In this document: positions 47,910 through 58,200 of the stretch, piece after piece | Layout: the number at the start of each line of letters is the position of its first letter | Position numbering within the stretch: position 1 is the first letter of the stretch | NCBI GenBank assembly: GCA_017509205.1 | Contig: JAFWQF010000019.1 | Location: 1 to 64,000 of the forward strand | DNA: 64,000 nucleotides | Origin: Clostridiales bacterium | Lineage (GTDB): Bacteria > Bacillota > Clostridia > Saccharofermentanales > Saccharofermentanaceae | Reading direction: 5' to 3' | The notes under the pieces: model-generated | Told to the model about the DNA's origin: nothing | Database searches by the model: none | Seen by the model: only the letters and a program-made list of their open reading frames with translations | Translations under genes and position numbers: made by a program

Positions 47910-49199
47910 ATGAAAAGCTACAGGGAAATGAATGCGGAAGAGCTTAAGCAGGAAAAAGAGCTTCTGGTTAAGCGCTATGAAGAGTACAAGGCAATGGGCC
48001 TTTCTCTCAACATGACACGCGGAGTTCCTTCATCAGAACAGCTCGATCTTACAAGCAACATGTACGATGACCTGAGCAAGTCAGGCTTTAAGTCCGTAAA
48101 GGGCGAGGATGTCAGAAACTATGGCGTTCCCGCAGGTATCGAAGACATCCGTGCAATCTTCGCAGAAGTACTCGGCACAGACAAGGACAACATCTTCATG
48201 GGCAACTCTTCAAGCCTTAACCAGATGTTCGACGCGATCATGAGAGCAATGGTATTCGGTGAGATCGATTCCGCCAAGCCCTGGGTACAGGTTGAAGGCC
48301 GTAAGTGGCTTTGCCCGGCACCCGGTTATGACAGACATTTCAGGGTAACAGAAACAATGGGCTTTGAGCTCATTCCCGTACCCATGACAGAGAACGGTCC
48401 CGACATGGATGTTGTTGAGGAACTCGTTAAGGATCCCAAGGTTCTTGGTATCTGGTGCGTACCCTGCTACAGCAATCCTGACGGAATCGTATATTCGGAA
48501 GAGACATGCAGAAGACTTGCTTCAATGAAGACTGCAGCTCCTGATTTCAGGATCTTCTGGGACAACGCATATGTCGTTCACCATATCACAGACGTTGAGA
48601 GCGAGAGGGGACATCTGCCTGACATCCTTTCACTCTGTGCAGAAGCAGGCAACCCCAACAGGCCTTACGAATTCGCATCTTCATCAAAGGTTACATTCGC
48701 AGGCGGCGGTATCTCATGCTTCGCAGCAAACCCTGACAACATGGCAAGAGCAAAGAAGTATCTCGGTGTTCAGGCCATCTGCACAAACAAGGTAAACCAG
48801 CTTGCTCATTCAAGATTCCTTCCCAATGCTGAAGCAGTCGACAAGCACATGAGAAAGCACGCAGAGATCTTAAGACCCAAGTTCGCTGCAGTTCAGAACG
48901 TTCTCAAAGAAGAACTCGGCGAGAACGGCGGTCTCTGGCATTGGACAGACCCCAAGGGCGGTTACTTCGTAAGCTTCTATGCTTATCCCGGCACTGCGAC
49001 AAAGGTCGTTTCAATGTGCAAGGAGGCAGGAGTTGCTCTTACACCCGCAGGCGCAAGCTATCCTTACGGTAAGGATCCTGACGATTCAAACATCCGTCTT
49101 TGTCCTTCATTCCCGCCGGTCGAAAACATCGTCAAGGCGGTGAGCATACTCAGCGTTTGTGCTAAAATTACTGCTATAGATAAACTTCTGGAGGAGTAA
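47910..49199 (+). CDS. Aspartate aminotransferase, type Ic (AspT-like)
   Basis: 429 residues matching the subgroup Ic aspartate aminotransferase family (PF12897-like): LNMTRGVPSSEQLDL near the N-terminus, GNSSSLNQMFDAIM, LCPAPGYDRHF, GIWCVPCYSNPDGIVY, WDNAYVVHH and the PLP-lysine region FASSSKVTFAGGG. Converts aspartate and 2-oxoglutarate to oxaloacetate and glutamate. A GAAAGAGG ribosome binding site precedes the ATG. The 161-bp gap upstream is AT-rich and has no clear feature. purB follows within 10 bp; aspartate is a purB-pathway and argG substrate. Confidence 0.9.
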   Translation: MKSYREMNAEELKQEKELLVKRYEEYKAMGLSLNMTRGVPSSEQLDLTSNMYDDLSKSGFKSVKGEDVRNYGVPAGIEDIRAIFAEVLGTDKDNIFMGNSSSLNQMFDAIMRAMVFGEIDSAKPWVQVEGRKWLCPAPGYDRHFRVTETMGFELIPVPMTENGPDMDVVEELVKDPKVLGIWCVPCYSNPDGIVYSEETCRRLASMKTAAPDFRIFWDNAYVVHHITDVESERGHLPDILSLCAEAGNPNRPYEFASSSKVTFAGGGISCFAANPDNMARAKKYLGVQAICTNKVNQLAHSRFLPNAEAVDKHMRKHAEILRPKFAAVQNVLKEELGENGGLWHWTDPKGGYFVSFYAYPGTATKVVSMCKEAGVALTPAGASYPYGKDPDDSNIRLCPSFPPVENIVKAVSILSVCAKITAIDKLLEE

Positions 49200-49206
49200 T
49201 CCCGTG

Positions 49207-50649
49207 ATGACAAAAGATACTTATGAGAGCCCCCTGAATTCAAGATACGCGAGCAGGGAGATGCAGTTCATTTTCTCTCCCGACAAGAAGTTCCGCACAT
49301 GGAGACTTCTTTGGATCGCATTGGCAGAGGCAGAGAAGGAATTAGGCCTTAACATCACAGACGAGCAGATCGCTGACCTCAAGGCTCACAAGGAAGACAT
49401 CGACTATGAGGATGCCGCAGCAGAGGAGAAGATCCGCCGCCACGACGTTATGGCTCACGTACATTCATACGGCAAGCAGGTGTCAGGTTCCGGTGCAGAC
49501 AGGATCATCCACCTCGGTGCTACATCATGCTACGTCGGTGACAACACAGACATCATCATCATGAGAGACGCTCTGACTCTCGTTAAGAAGAGACTGGTCG
49601 TTCTCATTTCCAAGCTCTCTGAATTCGCAGACGAGTATAAGGCAATGCCTACTCTCGGATTCACTCATTTCCAGCCCGCACAGCTCGTAACGGTAGGAAA
49701 GAGGGCAACACTCTGGCTCCAGGATCTCGTATTCGACCTTGAGACAGTTGAAAATGCGATCGCATCACTCAAGCTCCTCGGATGCAAGGGTACAACAGGT
49801 ACACAGGCATCTTTCCTTGATCTTTTCGACGGCGATCACGCAAAGTGCGTAGAGCTCGACAAGAAGATCTGTGCAAAGATGGGATTTGAGTCTTCTTATT
49901 ATGTATCCGGTCAGACCTATTCCAGAAAGATCGATTTCACAGTACTTTCCGCACTCGCAGCAATCGCACAGAGCGCACACAAGTTCTCTAACGACATCAG
50001 ACTTCTCCAGCACTTAAAGGAGATCGAAGAGCCTTTCGAGAAGAACCAGATCGGATCTTCCGCAATGGCATACAAGAGAAACCCGATGAGATCCGAAAGA
50101 ATCGCATCTCTTTCAAGATACGTAATCGCAGACGTTCTCAATCCCGCAATGACATCTTCAGAGCAGTGGTTTGAAAGAACATTAGATGACTCCGCAAACA
50201 AGCGTATTTCTGTACCTGAGGCATTCCTCGCAGTTGATGCTATCCTCGGTATCTACACAAACGTAGTTTCCGGTCTTGTCGTATATCCCAAGATGATCGA
50301 GAAGCACATTCTTGACGAGCTCCCGTTCATGATGACAGAGAACATCATGATGGAAGCAACAAAGAAGGGCGGAAACCGTCAGGAACTCCACGAGGAGATC
50401 CGTCAGCTCTCAATGCAGGCAGGTTCCGTCGTCAAGAACGAAGGCAAGCCCAACGACCTTCTCGAGAGAATTGCTGCTGACCCGAAGTTCGGCATGACAA
50501 TGGACGAGCTCATCAAGCTCAGAGATCCCAAGCTCTACATCGGCAGATGCCCCGAGCAGGTCGATGCATTCCTTAACGAGTGCGTAAGGCCTCTGCTTGC
50601 ATCACACAAGGACGATCTCGCAGTAGACGAAGTCGAGCTGAAAGTCTGA
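49207..50649 (+). CDS. purB: Adenylosuccinate lyase
   Basis: Cleaves adenylosuccinate and SAICAR with release of fumarate in purine synthesis. The 480 residues contain RRHDVMAHVHSYG, IHLGATSCYVGDNTDIIIM and the fumarase/aspartase signature GSSAMAYKRNPMRSE (here with the catalytic Ser loop). The start is ATG 49207, preceded by GGAGGAG; an overlapping GTG at 49204 adds one residue. A strong terminator follows at 50674. Confidence 0.96.
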   Translation: MTKDTYESPLNSRYASREMQFIFSPDKKFRTWRLLWIALAEAEKELGLNITDEQIADLKAHKEDIDYEDAAAEEKIRRHDVMAHVHSYGKQVSGSGADRIIHLGATSCYVGDNTDIIIMRDALTLVKKRLVVLISKLSEFADEYKAMPTLGFTHFQPAQLVTVGKRATLWLQDLVFDLETVENAIASLKLLGCKGTTGTQASFLDLFDGDHAKCVELDKKICAKMGFESSYYVSGQTYSRKIDFTVLSALAAIAQSAHKFSNDIRLLQHLKEIEEPFEKNQIGSSAMAYKRNPMRSERIASLSRYVIADVLNPAMTSSEQWFERTLDDSANKRISVPEAFLAVDAILGIYTNVVSGLVVYPKMIEKHILDELPFMMTENIMMEATKKGGNRQELHEEIRQLSMQAGSVVKNEGKPNDLLERIAADPKFGMTMDELIKLRDPKLYIGRCPEQVDAFLNECVRPLLASHKDDLAVDEVELKV

Positions 50650-50673
50650 TACTGTTTTCAAATGAATTAATGA

Positions 50674-50702
50674 AGGCTGTTCGTAATGAACAGCCTTTTT
50701 TT
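50674..50702 (+). terminator. Intrinsic terminator of purB
   Basis: AGGCTGTTC (50674-50682), loop GTAAT, GAACAGCCT (50688-50696), then seven T residues. Perfect 9-bp stem 25 bp after the purB stop. Confidence 0.93.
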
Positions 50703-50706
50703 ACTT

Positions 50707-50900
50707 AACCTACGGACTAAAACAGCAAATACAATAAATCAGTCCGTAGGTTTCTAAAATATTAGAAATAGAAATACCTAAACCTACGGACCGGATATAA
50801 GATTTAATCAATTCAGTCCGTAGTTTTCTGGTTTATTGATCCAAATACAATCTAAACCTACGGACTAAAAACACAAAAATGCCAATTTAGTCCGTAGTTA
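50707..50900. repeat. Three tandem inverted repeats with exact 74-bp period
   Basis: Six copies of an 8-bp core alternate in orientation: CTACGGAC at 50710-50717, 50784-50791 and 50858-50865, and GTCCGTAG at 50742-50749, 50816-50823 and 50890-50897. Both series have a period of exactly 74 bp. Each pair forms an inverted repeat with 8-12-bp arms (AACCTACGGACT...AGTCCGTAGGTT in the first) around an AT-rich loop of about 16-24 nt. The loops and the spacers between units differ, so only the arms are conserved. Core centres are 32 and 42 bp apart, close to three and four helical turns. The array lies between the convergent terminators of purB and argG, outside both transcripts. It is not a CRISPR. 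Function unknown. Confidence 0.9.
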
Positions 50901-50925
50901 ACTGAAAAATGAGATATAGATCAAA

Positions 50926-50954
50926 GAAAAAGGCTGCCACACGAGTGACAGCCT
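50926..50954 (-). terminator. Intrinsic terminator of argG
   Basis: Read on the minus strand, AGGCTGTCAC and GTGGCAGCCT form a 10-pair stem (one G.U) around a TCGT loop, followed by a run of T. It lies just after the argG stop codon and faces the purB terminator across the repeat array. Confidence 0.9.
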
Positions 50955-50979
50955 TGATTTGATCAATCAGAAACAGTTA

Positions 50980-52194
50980 TCAGAGAAGTCCGTTCTTCTT
51001 CTTCATAGCTGCGTTGACTTTCATCGGGAGACCGAAGCAGTTGATGAATCCGCCTGCGTCAGCCTGGTTGTAAACGTCATCAGCCTCAAATGTAGCGATC
51101 TCAGGATCGTAGAGGGAGAAGGGTGACTTTGTGCCTGCAGGTGTGCAGTTGCCCTTGTAGAGCTTCATCTTAACTTCGCCTGTGACAGTCTTTTCCGTGT
51201 CATCAACGAAAGCTGTGAGAGCTTCTCTGAGAGGGTGGAACCACTGTCCGTAGTAAACGAGCTCAGCGAACTTCTGGGATACGAGATCCTTGTAGTGGAG
51301 AGTGTCACGCTCGATGGTGAGGAGCTCAAGCTCTCTGTGAGCTGCGAAGAGGAGTGTTCCGCCAGGAGTCTCATAAACGCCTCTGGACTTCATGCCTACG
51401 AGACGGTTCTCAACGATGTCAGCGATACCAACGCCGTTTGCGCCGGCAACCTTGTTGCAGTACTTGAGAAGATCAGCGGGAGCGAGCTTCTGGCCGTCAA
51501 CTTCAACAGGGATACCCTTTTCGAACTTGATGGTTACATATGTAGGAGTGTCAGGTGCCTTCTCGGGAGAAACCATGAGCTCAAGGATCTTGTCGAGGTT
51601 AGGCTCATTTGCGGGATCCTCAAGATCCATACCCTCGTGAGAGAGGTGCCAGAGGTTCTCATCCTTGGAGTAGTTGTTTTCCTTAGTAACAGGAACTTCG
51701 ATGCCGTGAGCTGCTGCGTAGTCGATCTCTTCGTCACGAGACTTGATGTCCCAGATTCTCCAGGGAGCGAGGATCTTCATCTCAGGAGCAAGAGCCTTGA
51801 TGGAAAGCTCAAATCTTACCTGATCGTTGCCCTTGCCGGTGCAGCCGTGAACGATCGTTGTGCAGCCTTCCTTACGTGCAACATCAACGAAATGCTTAGC
51901 GATAAGAGGACGTGCCATGGATGTTCCGAGGAGGTACTTACCCTCGTAAACTGCGTTAGCCTTGAGAGTAGGGTAGACGAAGTCTGTAACGAACTCGTCT
52001 TCGATGTTCTCAACGTAGCACTTTGTGGCGCCGCACTTGAGTGCCTTAGCCTTGAGGTAGTCGTTGTCGACACCTACGCCGACCTCACCGCAGTAAGCGA
52101 TGACTTCGCAGTCGTAATGCTCAAGGAGCCACGGAATGATGATTGATGTGTCGAGACCGCCTGAATATGCAAGCAGGAACTTTTCTTTTGCCAT
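50980..52194 (-). CDS. argG: Argininosuccinate synthase
   Basis: ATP-dependent condensation of citrulline and aspartate in arginine synthesis. The 404 residues begin [21 protein letters not shown], with the SGGLDTS P-loop of the N-type ATP pyrophosphatases, and continue with [13 protein letters not shown], the [10 protein letters not shown] segment and [10 protein letters not shown]. The true start is ATG 52194 with GGAGG upstream; the frame is open further to 52224. No argH is adjacent in the window. A sigma-A promoter lies at 52246-52274. Confidence 0.96.
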   Translation of the reverse strand: MAKEKFLLAYSGGLDTSIIIPWLLEHYDCEVIAYCGEVGVGVDNDYLKAKALKCGATKCYVENIEDEFVTDFVYPTLKANAVYEGKYLLGTSMARPLIAKHFVDVARKEGCTTIVHGCTGKGNDQVRFELSIKALAPEMKILAPWRIWDIKSRDEEIDYAAAHGIEVPVTKENNYSKDENLWHLSHEGMDLEDPANEPNLDKILELMVSPEKAPDTPTYVTIKFEKGIPVEVDGQKLAPADLLKYCNKVAGANGVGIADIVENRLVGMKSRGVYETPGGTLLFAAHRELELLTIERDTLHYKDLVSQKFAELVYYGQWFHPLREALTAFVDDTEKTVTGEVKMKLYKGNCTPAGTKSPFSLYDPEIATFEADDVYNQADAGGFINCFGLPMKVNAAMKKKNGLL

Positions 52195-52245
52195 AAGGCA
52201 CCTCCGTAATGAATAATTATGCAAGCTGTTGAATAAATCGACAAC

Positions 52246-52274
52246 ATATTACTCTTTGTTAACCGCCGAGTCAA
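52246..52274 (-). promoter_or_regulatory. Sigma-A promoter of argG
   Basis: On the minus strand TTGACT (52274-52269) and TAATAT (52251-52246) with a 17-bp spacer, about 52 bp upstream of the argG start codon. No ARG box was recognised by eye. Confidence 0.65.
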
Positions 52275-52429
52275 TAGGCTTTATTGTAAATAGCGCTCTT
52301 AAGAAAAACAAGTAAATATATTATAGTGTTTTTTGTGCATGTTTTTAGCGGTCTCATTTTGTAAAAAGCATGCATATTGGGTACAATTCTATTGGATATT
52401 TTTCAAAAGTGGAGAGCGGAGATTTTCAG

Positions 52430-53290
52430 ATGGCATATCCTTTGATGGAGCATCCGTCAGGAACAGAGTTTTTCTTTGACGGAGCTTTTTATGATGTCTG
52501 TTCTGACAAGGCAGAAGAGCTTTCAAAGCCTACCGATGACAGAACATACTATGAGACTGTAAGGATCAAGAGGGGAGTGCTTCTGTTCCTGGAAGACCAC
52601 ATGGCAAGGCTTACCAAGTCAGTCGCTGGTCTTGAGAACTTTCCCATCAATACAAATGATATTTCAGATAAAGCTTATTCATTTTTAAAAAAGATAGGTT
52701 TTGGCAAAGACGGCAACATCCGCATCGTCCTTACTAAAGACCATCTTCTTATTCATCTTGTTGAAGTTAACGTTCCCGATGAGTCAAAGTTCGCAAACGG
52801 CATCAACACGAGCCTTTTCCAGTGGGAAAGGCAGACGCCCAACCTCAAGATATTCAGGGGCGACTACAAGAATGCCGTAAACGAAAAGTTCAGGACAGAG
52901 AACGCTCACGGCAAACCTTTTGAATTAGTCCTTTCAGATAACGAAGGAAAGCTCTACGAAGGATCCATGTCCAACCTGTTCGTCATTATGGACGGCAAGG
53001 TTTATTCCGCTCCCGATGACAAGATCCTCATAGGCATCACCAGAAGGCGCGTGATCGAGGCTTTGAAGAGATCAGGCCTTGAGCTTCACACGGGCATGTT
53101 CACCATGGATGAACTCATAAAGGGCAATGCTGCGATCTTTGTTAGCAGCACGCCTTTTGACATACTTCCTGTCACTTATATAGATGACAATACTTTTGAT
53201 TCCGTATCCAACCCGCTCCTCAAGATGATCTCCGAAGCTTATGCGGGCTATACGGAAGAATACATTGCTGATCATTTGGAGGTGATATAA
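52430..53290 (+). CDS. Class IV PLP-dependent aminotransferase/lyase (IlvE/PabC-like)
   Basis: 286 residues of fold-type IV: ETVRIKRGVLLFLEDHMARL, the likely PLP lysine in RGDYKNAVNEK, and ELVLSDNEGKLYEGSMSNLFVI (the conserved E...G...SN loop). It could be a branched-chain or D-amino-acid aminotransferase or aminodeoxychorismate lyase; the sequence does not settle which. The start ATG at 52430 is preceded by GCGGAG; the open frame extends to 52370 without better support. It ends directly before htpG. Confidence 0.8.
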   Translation: MAYPLMEHPSGTEFFFDGAFYDVCSDKAEELSKPTDDRTYYETVRIKRGVLLFLEDHMARLTKSVAGLENFPINTNDISDKAYSFLKKIGFGKDGNIRIVLTKDHLLIHLVEVNVPDESKFANGINTSLFQWERQTPNLKIFRGDYKNAVNEKFRTENAHGKPFELVLSDNEGKLYEGSMSNLFVIMDGKVYSAPDDKILIGITRRRVIEALKRSGLELHTGMFTMDELIKGNAAIFVSSTPFDILPVTYIDDNTFDSVSNPLLKMISEAYAGYTEEYIADHLEVI

Positions 53291-55219
53291 ATGGAAACAA
53301 AGAAGGGAAAGGTATCGGTTACCACCGAAAACATTTTTCCGGTAATCAGACAGTGGCTCTACGAGGATAAGGACATCTTCGTCAGAGAGCTCGTTTCAAA
53401 CTGCGCGGACGCTATCTCAAAGCACAGACGTCTCGCAGAACTCGGCAAGGCTGAAGCAGGAGCAGATCCCAAGGCTGATTATTCCATAAAGATCATTTAC
53501 GATGACGACGCCAAGACACTTGCATTCTGCGACGACGGTATCGGAATGACGCAGGAGGAAGTCGAAAAGTACATCAACCAGATCGCATTCTCCGGAGCAC
53601 TTGACTTCGTTACGAAGTATCAGGAGGAATCCACAGACAAATCAGGCATCATCGGACATTTCGGCTTAGGTTTCTACTCAGCATTCATGGTATCCGATGA
53701 AGTAACCATCGATACAAAGAGCTTCGTTGAAGGCTCAGAGGCAGTCACATGGAAGTCCGCTGACGGCATGGATTATGAGATCGCACCTTCCGACAAGAAG
53801 GACAGGGGAACAGTAATAACACTTAAGCTCTCTGAAGAAGCAATCAAGATCTTTGATTCCGCAACGATCCGCATGACACTGCGCAAGTACTGCTATTTCG
53901 CACCTGCAGACATCTATTTCGTTGACACAAAGGCCGACAAGCTCCACGAGGAGGCTGAGGCAAAGAGGAAGAAGGAAGCAGAGGAGAAGGGTGAAGAGTA
54001 TAAGGAAGAACCCATCAAGAACCTTCCCGTAAACAACAAGAGTCCTCTGTGGACAAAGAAGCCCTCCGAGTGCACCGATGAAGAGTACAAGTCCTTCTAC
54101 CACAGTGTATTCAATGACGGCCGTGATCCGCTTTTCTGGATCCATCTCAACATGGATTATCCTTTCACACTTCAGGGTATCCTTTATTTCCCGAAGACAG
54201 ACAACGTTTATCAGTCACTCGAGGGAAGGATCAAGATCTACAATCACCAGATCTTCGTAGCAGACAACATCGAGGAGATCATCCCTGATTTCCTGTTCCT
54301 GCTCCAGGGCTGCCTTGACTGCTCAGACCTGCCGCTCAATGTTTCACGTTCCGCACTCCAGCAGGATGAATACGTAAAGAAGCTTTCAGGACACATCATC
54401 AAGAAGGTATCCGACAAACTTAACGAGCTCTTCAAGAAGCAGCGTGAGGACTATGAGAAGTACTGGTCCGACATCTCCATCTTCGTCAAGTACGGCATGA
54501 TGAAGGAAGAGAAGTTCTACGAGAAGGTGGAAGGCATCTGCCTCTTCAAGACAGTTGACGGCAAGTTCAAGACACTTGCAGAGCTCACTGAAGGTGATCA
54601 CAAGACCATCAGATATACCACAGATCCAAAAGCTCAGGCAGCTTATGTCGAGATGAGCAAGAAGGACGGATTTGACGTTGTCATCATGAACGAAGAGATC
54701 GACAACAACTTCATGTCATTCCATGAATACAAGAAGCCCGAGAACAGGTTCCAGAGAGTCGACTCAGAGCTTTCCGGCAAGGAATCCGACGAAGAGACAA
54801 AAAACAAGCTCAAGGACTATTTCCGTGCAGCGCTTAACAACGACAAGCTCAACGTATTTGCCCAGCAGATGGGTGCTGACTCAATGCCTGCTCTCATCAG
54901 GGAAGCAGAGCACAACAGACGTATGAAGGAAATGCGCTCACAATATGAGAAAATGATGCAGATGAGCAATATGTCACCCGAAGAGATGGCTGACATGTTC
55001 CCTGATACAGAGGAACTCGTCATCAACACGGACAGCCCGCTCATCACGAAGCTCGAGGCTCTTGAAGCTATGGGCACAAAGAAGGAGCAGGCTGACCGTC
55101 TCGCACAGCACATCTACGATCAGGCAAAGCTTGCTCACGGATCGCTCGACAGCGAAGGTCTTGAGAGGTTCCTCAGATACAATACAGAACTGCTTGCTAA
55201 AAGCGCCGACAATATTTAA
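53291..55219 (+). CDS. htpG: Hsp90-family chaperone HtpG
   Basis: Dimeric ATP-dependent chaperone, 642 residues. The GHKL ATPase domain shows VRELVSNCADAISKHRR (ATP-binding Glu/Asn helix), FCDDGIGMTQEEV and GHFGLGFYSAFMVSD. A charged linker (KRKKEAEEKGEEYKEE) separates it from the middle domain with LNVSRSALQQDEYVKKL, and a short C-terminal dimerisation region follows. GGAGGTGATATAA precedes the ATG. No CIRCE-like operator was seen upstream. Confidence 0.95.
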   Translation: METKKGKVSVTTENIFPVIRQWLYEDKDIFVRELVSNCADAISKHRRLAELGKAEAGADPKADYSIKIIYDDDAKTLAFCDDGIGMTQEEVEKYINQIAFSGALDFVTKYQEESTDKSGIIGHFGLGFYSAFMVSDEVTIDTKSFVEGSEAVTWKSADGMDYEIAPSDKKDRGTVITLKLSEEAIKIFDSATIRMTLRKYCYFAPADIYFVDTKADKLHEEAEAKRKKEAEEKGEEYKEEPIKNLPVNNKSPLWTKKPSECTDEEYKSFYHSVFNDGRDPLFWIHLNMDYPFTLQGILYFPKTDNVYQSLEGRIKIYNHQIFVADNIEEIIPDFLFLLQGCLDCSDLPLNVSRSALQQDEYVKKLSGHIIKKVSDKLNELFKKQREDYEKYWSDISIFVKYGMMKEEKFYEKVEGICLFKTVDGKFKTLAELTEGDHKTIRYTTDPKAQAAYVEMSKKDGFDVVIMNEEIDNNFMSFHEYKKPENRFQRVDSELSGKESDEETKNKLKDYFRAALNNDKLNVFAQQMGADSMPALIREAEHNRRMKEMRSQYEKMMQMSNMSPEEMADMFPDTEELVINTDSPLITKLEALEAMGTKKEQADRLAQHIYDQAKLAHGSLDSEGLERFLRYNTELLAKSADNI

Positions 55220-55234
55220 TAAAGGAGAATTCCA

Positions 55235-58200
55235 ATGAACGAGAGCGACGTCAGAAGAGTCCTGTCAGAAAAGAAAGAAGGTTACAACGTTGAGGCCGGC
55301 GGCATCCTGCACGACGTTAAGTATGACCTTGAATGCGCAGGCATCGAAAAGGTAAGAGTTATCAACCGTTACGATGTTTCGGGCATTACTGATGAAGAAT
55401 ACGAGAAGGCAAAGACCGTCGTATTCAGCGAACCCCCGGTAGATACTGTTTCTGACGAGACAGTAGATCTTTCAGGCGCAGCTTATGTGCTCATCATCGA
55501 GTCACTCCCGGGCCAGTACGACCAGAGAGCAGATTCCGCCGCACAATGCATCCAGTTCCTTACACAGAAGGAGCGTCCTCTCGTTAAGTGCGCAAGGATC
55601 GTAGCTTTCTACGGCTCTGTTTCCGAAGACGACAAGGAGAAGATCAAGGGTTACCTGATCAACCCCGTTGAGGCAAGGGAAGCTTCAGCAAAGAAGCCTG
55701 CAACTCTTGTCGATACATACGTTATTCCCACAACAGTTCCCACAGTCGAAGGCTTCACTTCAATGGACGATGCCGAGCTCAAGGCTTTAAGGGACGGCAT
55801 GGGCCTTGCAATGAGCTTTGAAGACATCAAGTTCGTTCAGGATTTCTTCAAGACACAGGGAAGACAGCCGACAGTAACAGAGATCAGGGTTCTCGATACA
55901 TACTGGTCAGATCACTGCCGTCACACGACATTCCTCACTCAGCTCACTGACGTTAAGTTCGACGGCGACGACGAGCTCACGGAAGAGATAAAGAAGACAT
56001 ACGCAGACTACCTTTCAAACCGTGAGGAAGTCTACGGTGACAGGATCTCCAAGAAGCCCATCTGCCTCATGGACCTCGCTACTCTCGCTGCAAAGAAGCT
56101 CAAGAAGGACGGCAAGCTCGCTGACTTAGATGAATCAGAAGAGATCAACGCATGCTCAATCAAGGTCAAGATCGAAGTAGACGGCAAGGAAGAAGATTAC
56201 ATCTTCATGTTCAAGAACGAAACCCATAACCATCCTACCGAGATCGAACCTTTCGGCGGCGCTGCCACATGCCTCGGCGGTGCCATCAGAGACCCGCTCT
56301 CAGGAAGATCTTATGTATATCAGGCTATGCGCGTTACGGGCGCAGGCGACCCGACAGTACCTGTTTCCCTTACTCTCAAGGGCAAGCTCTCACAGAAGAA
56401 GCTCGTAAGGACAGCTGCTGCAGGTTATTCCTCATACGGCAACCAGATCGGTCTTGCTACAGGCCAGGTAGATGAGCTCTATCATCCCGGCTATGTCGCA
56501 AAGAGAATGGAGATCGGCGCAGTTGTAGGTGCAGCTCCCGCATACAACATCGTCCGTGAAAGACCCGCTGCAGGCGACATCGTTGTACTCCTCGGCGGAA
56601 GAACCGGACGTGACGGTATCGGCGGTGCAACAGGTTCATCCAAGGCACACGATACAAAGTCAGTAATCACCTGCGGATCTGAAGTTCAAAAGGGTAACCC
56701 TCCGACCGAGCGTAAGCTCCAGAGACTCTTCAGATATCCTGAAGTCACAAGACTCATCATCAGATGTAATGACTTCGGTGCAGGCGGTGTATCAGTTGCC
56801 ATCGGTGAGCTCGCAGAGGGCCTTAAGATCAACCTCGACGCAGTTCCGAAGAAGTACGAAGGTCTTGACGGTACGGAGATCGCAATCTCCGAGTCACAGG
56901 AGAGAATGGCTGTCGTAGTTCACCCAGCTGACCTCGACAAGTTCATGAAGGCAGCAGAGAAGGAAAACCTTGAAGCAACCGTTGTTGCTGAGGTTACCGA
57001 AGAGCCTTCAATGAGAATGGTATGGAACGGCAACACTATCGTCGACCTGCCCAGATCATTCATCGATACAAACGGTGCAAGCCAGTTCACCGAAGCAGTC
57101 GTCAAGCCCGCTGAAGGAGAGGTTTACCTCGACAAGAAGGCTGACGGCGTAATTGACGGTGATTTCGCAGCTTCCCTCAAGGGCACTCTTAATTCACTCG
57201 ACGGCTGCTCACGTAAGGGCCTCATCCAGAGATTCGACTCTTCCATCGGTGCAGGCACGGTCATCATGCCTTACGGCGGTAAGATGCAGAATTCACCTGA
57301 GGAAGGCATGGCATGCAAGATCCCGCTCGACAAGGGTTACACAAAGGACTGCTCCGTAATGGCTTACGGTTTCGATCCTTATTTCACTGAGTGGAGCCCT
57401 TTCGCAGGTTCATATCACGCAGTAGTTGAGTCATTGCTCAAGCTCCTTGCCATGGGCTGTGATCCTTCAAAGGCAAGACTCACATTCCAGGAATACTTCG
57501 AGAGAATGGGCGAACCTTCAACATGGGGCAAGCCGCTCTCAGCACTCCTTGGTGCATACAGGGCTCAGCTCGACTACGGTACTGCGGCTATCGGTGGAAA
57601 AGACTCAATGAGCGGAACCTTCAACGATATACACGTACCTCCGACGCTCGTTTCCTTCGCTGTCGGCATGTCAAAGTCCGACAAGATCATTTCCGCAACA
57701 CTCAAGGGCGCAGGCCAGAAGCTCTATATGCTCTCATGCGCAAGGAACGGAATAGGCTTCTACAAAAAGGATCACGTTCTCCGCGTATTCAAGTCCGTAA
57801 AGGAACTGCAGGAGAGAGGACAGGTCAAGAACGCTGCTGTAGTTAAGTCAGCAGGTCTTGCATCAAGAGTCGCTGCAATGTGCTTTGGTAACGAGCTCGG
57901 CTTTGAATTCTCCGACAAGCTCACATTCGATGATCTCTTCTCAAGAAAGATGGGAACCATCATCGTGGCAATCCCTAACGATTCCAACGCCATCGACAAG
58001 GTCGAGATGGCAGGCGGCAAGTTCGTAGGTACTACAAACGATTCCGGCAAGTTCACATGGAACGGTGCTTCACTTGATCTTGCTGACGCTCTTGAAGCTT
58101 ACGAGGGCAAGCTCGAAAGGATCTTCCCGACAAAAGCAGCTGACGCACAGATGCCCGTCGAGATCAAGGAATTCACAACTGATAAGACATTCAAGGCAGC

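Noticed and set aside
50707-50900. Possible CRISPR array because of regular spacing
   Set aside because: Conserved parts are only 8-12 bp, they alternate in orientation within each unit, and there are no repeats of 25-40 bp and no cas genes.
51235-52146. 303-residue plus-strand open frame opposite argG
   Set aside because: Shadow of argG, whose motifs, length and ribosome binding site are unambiguous.
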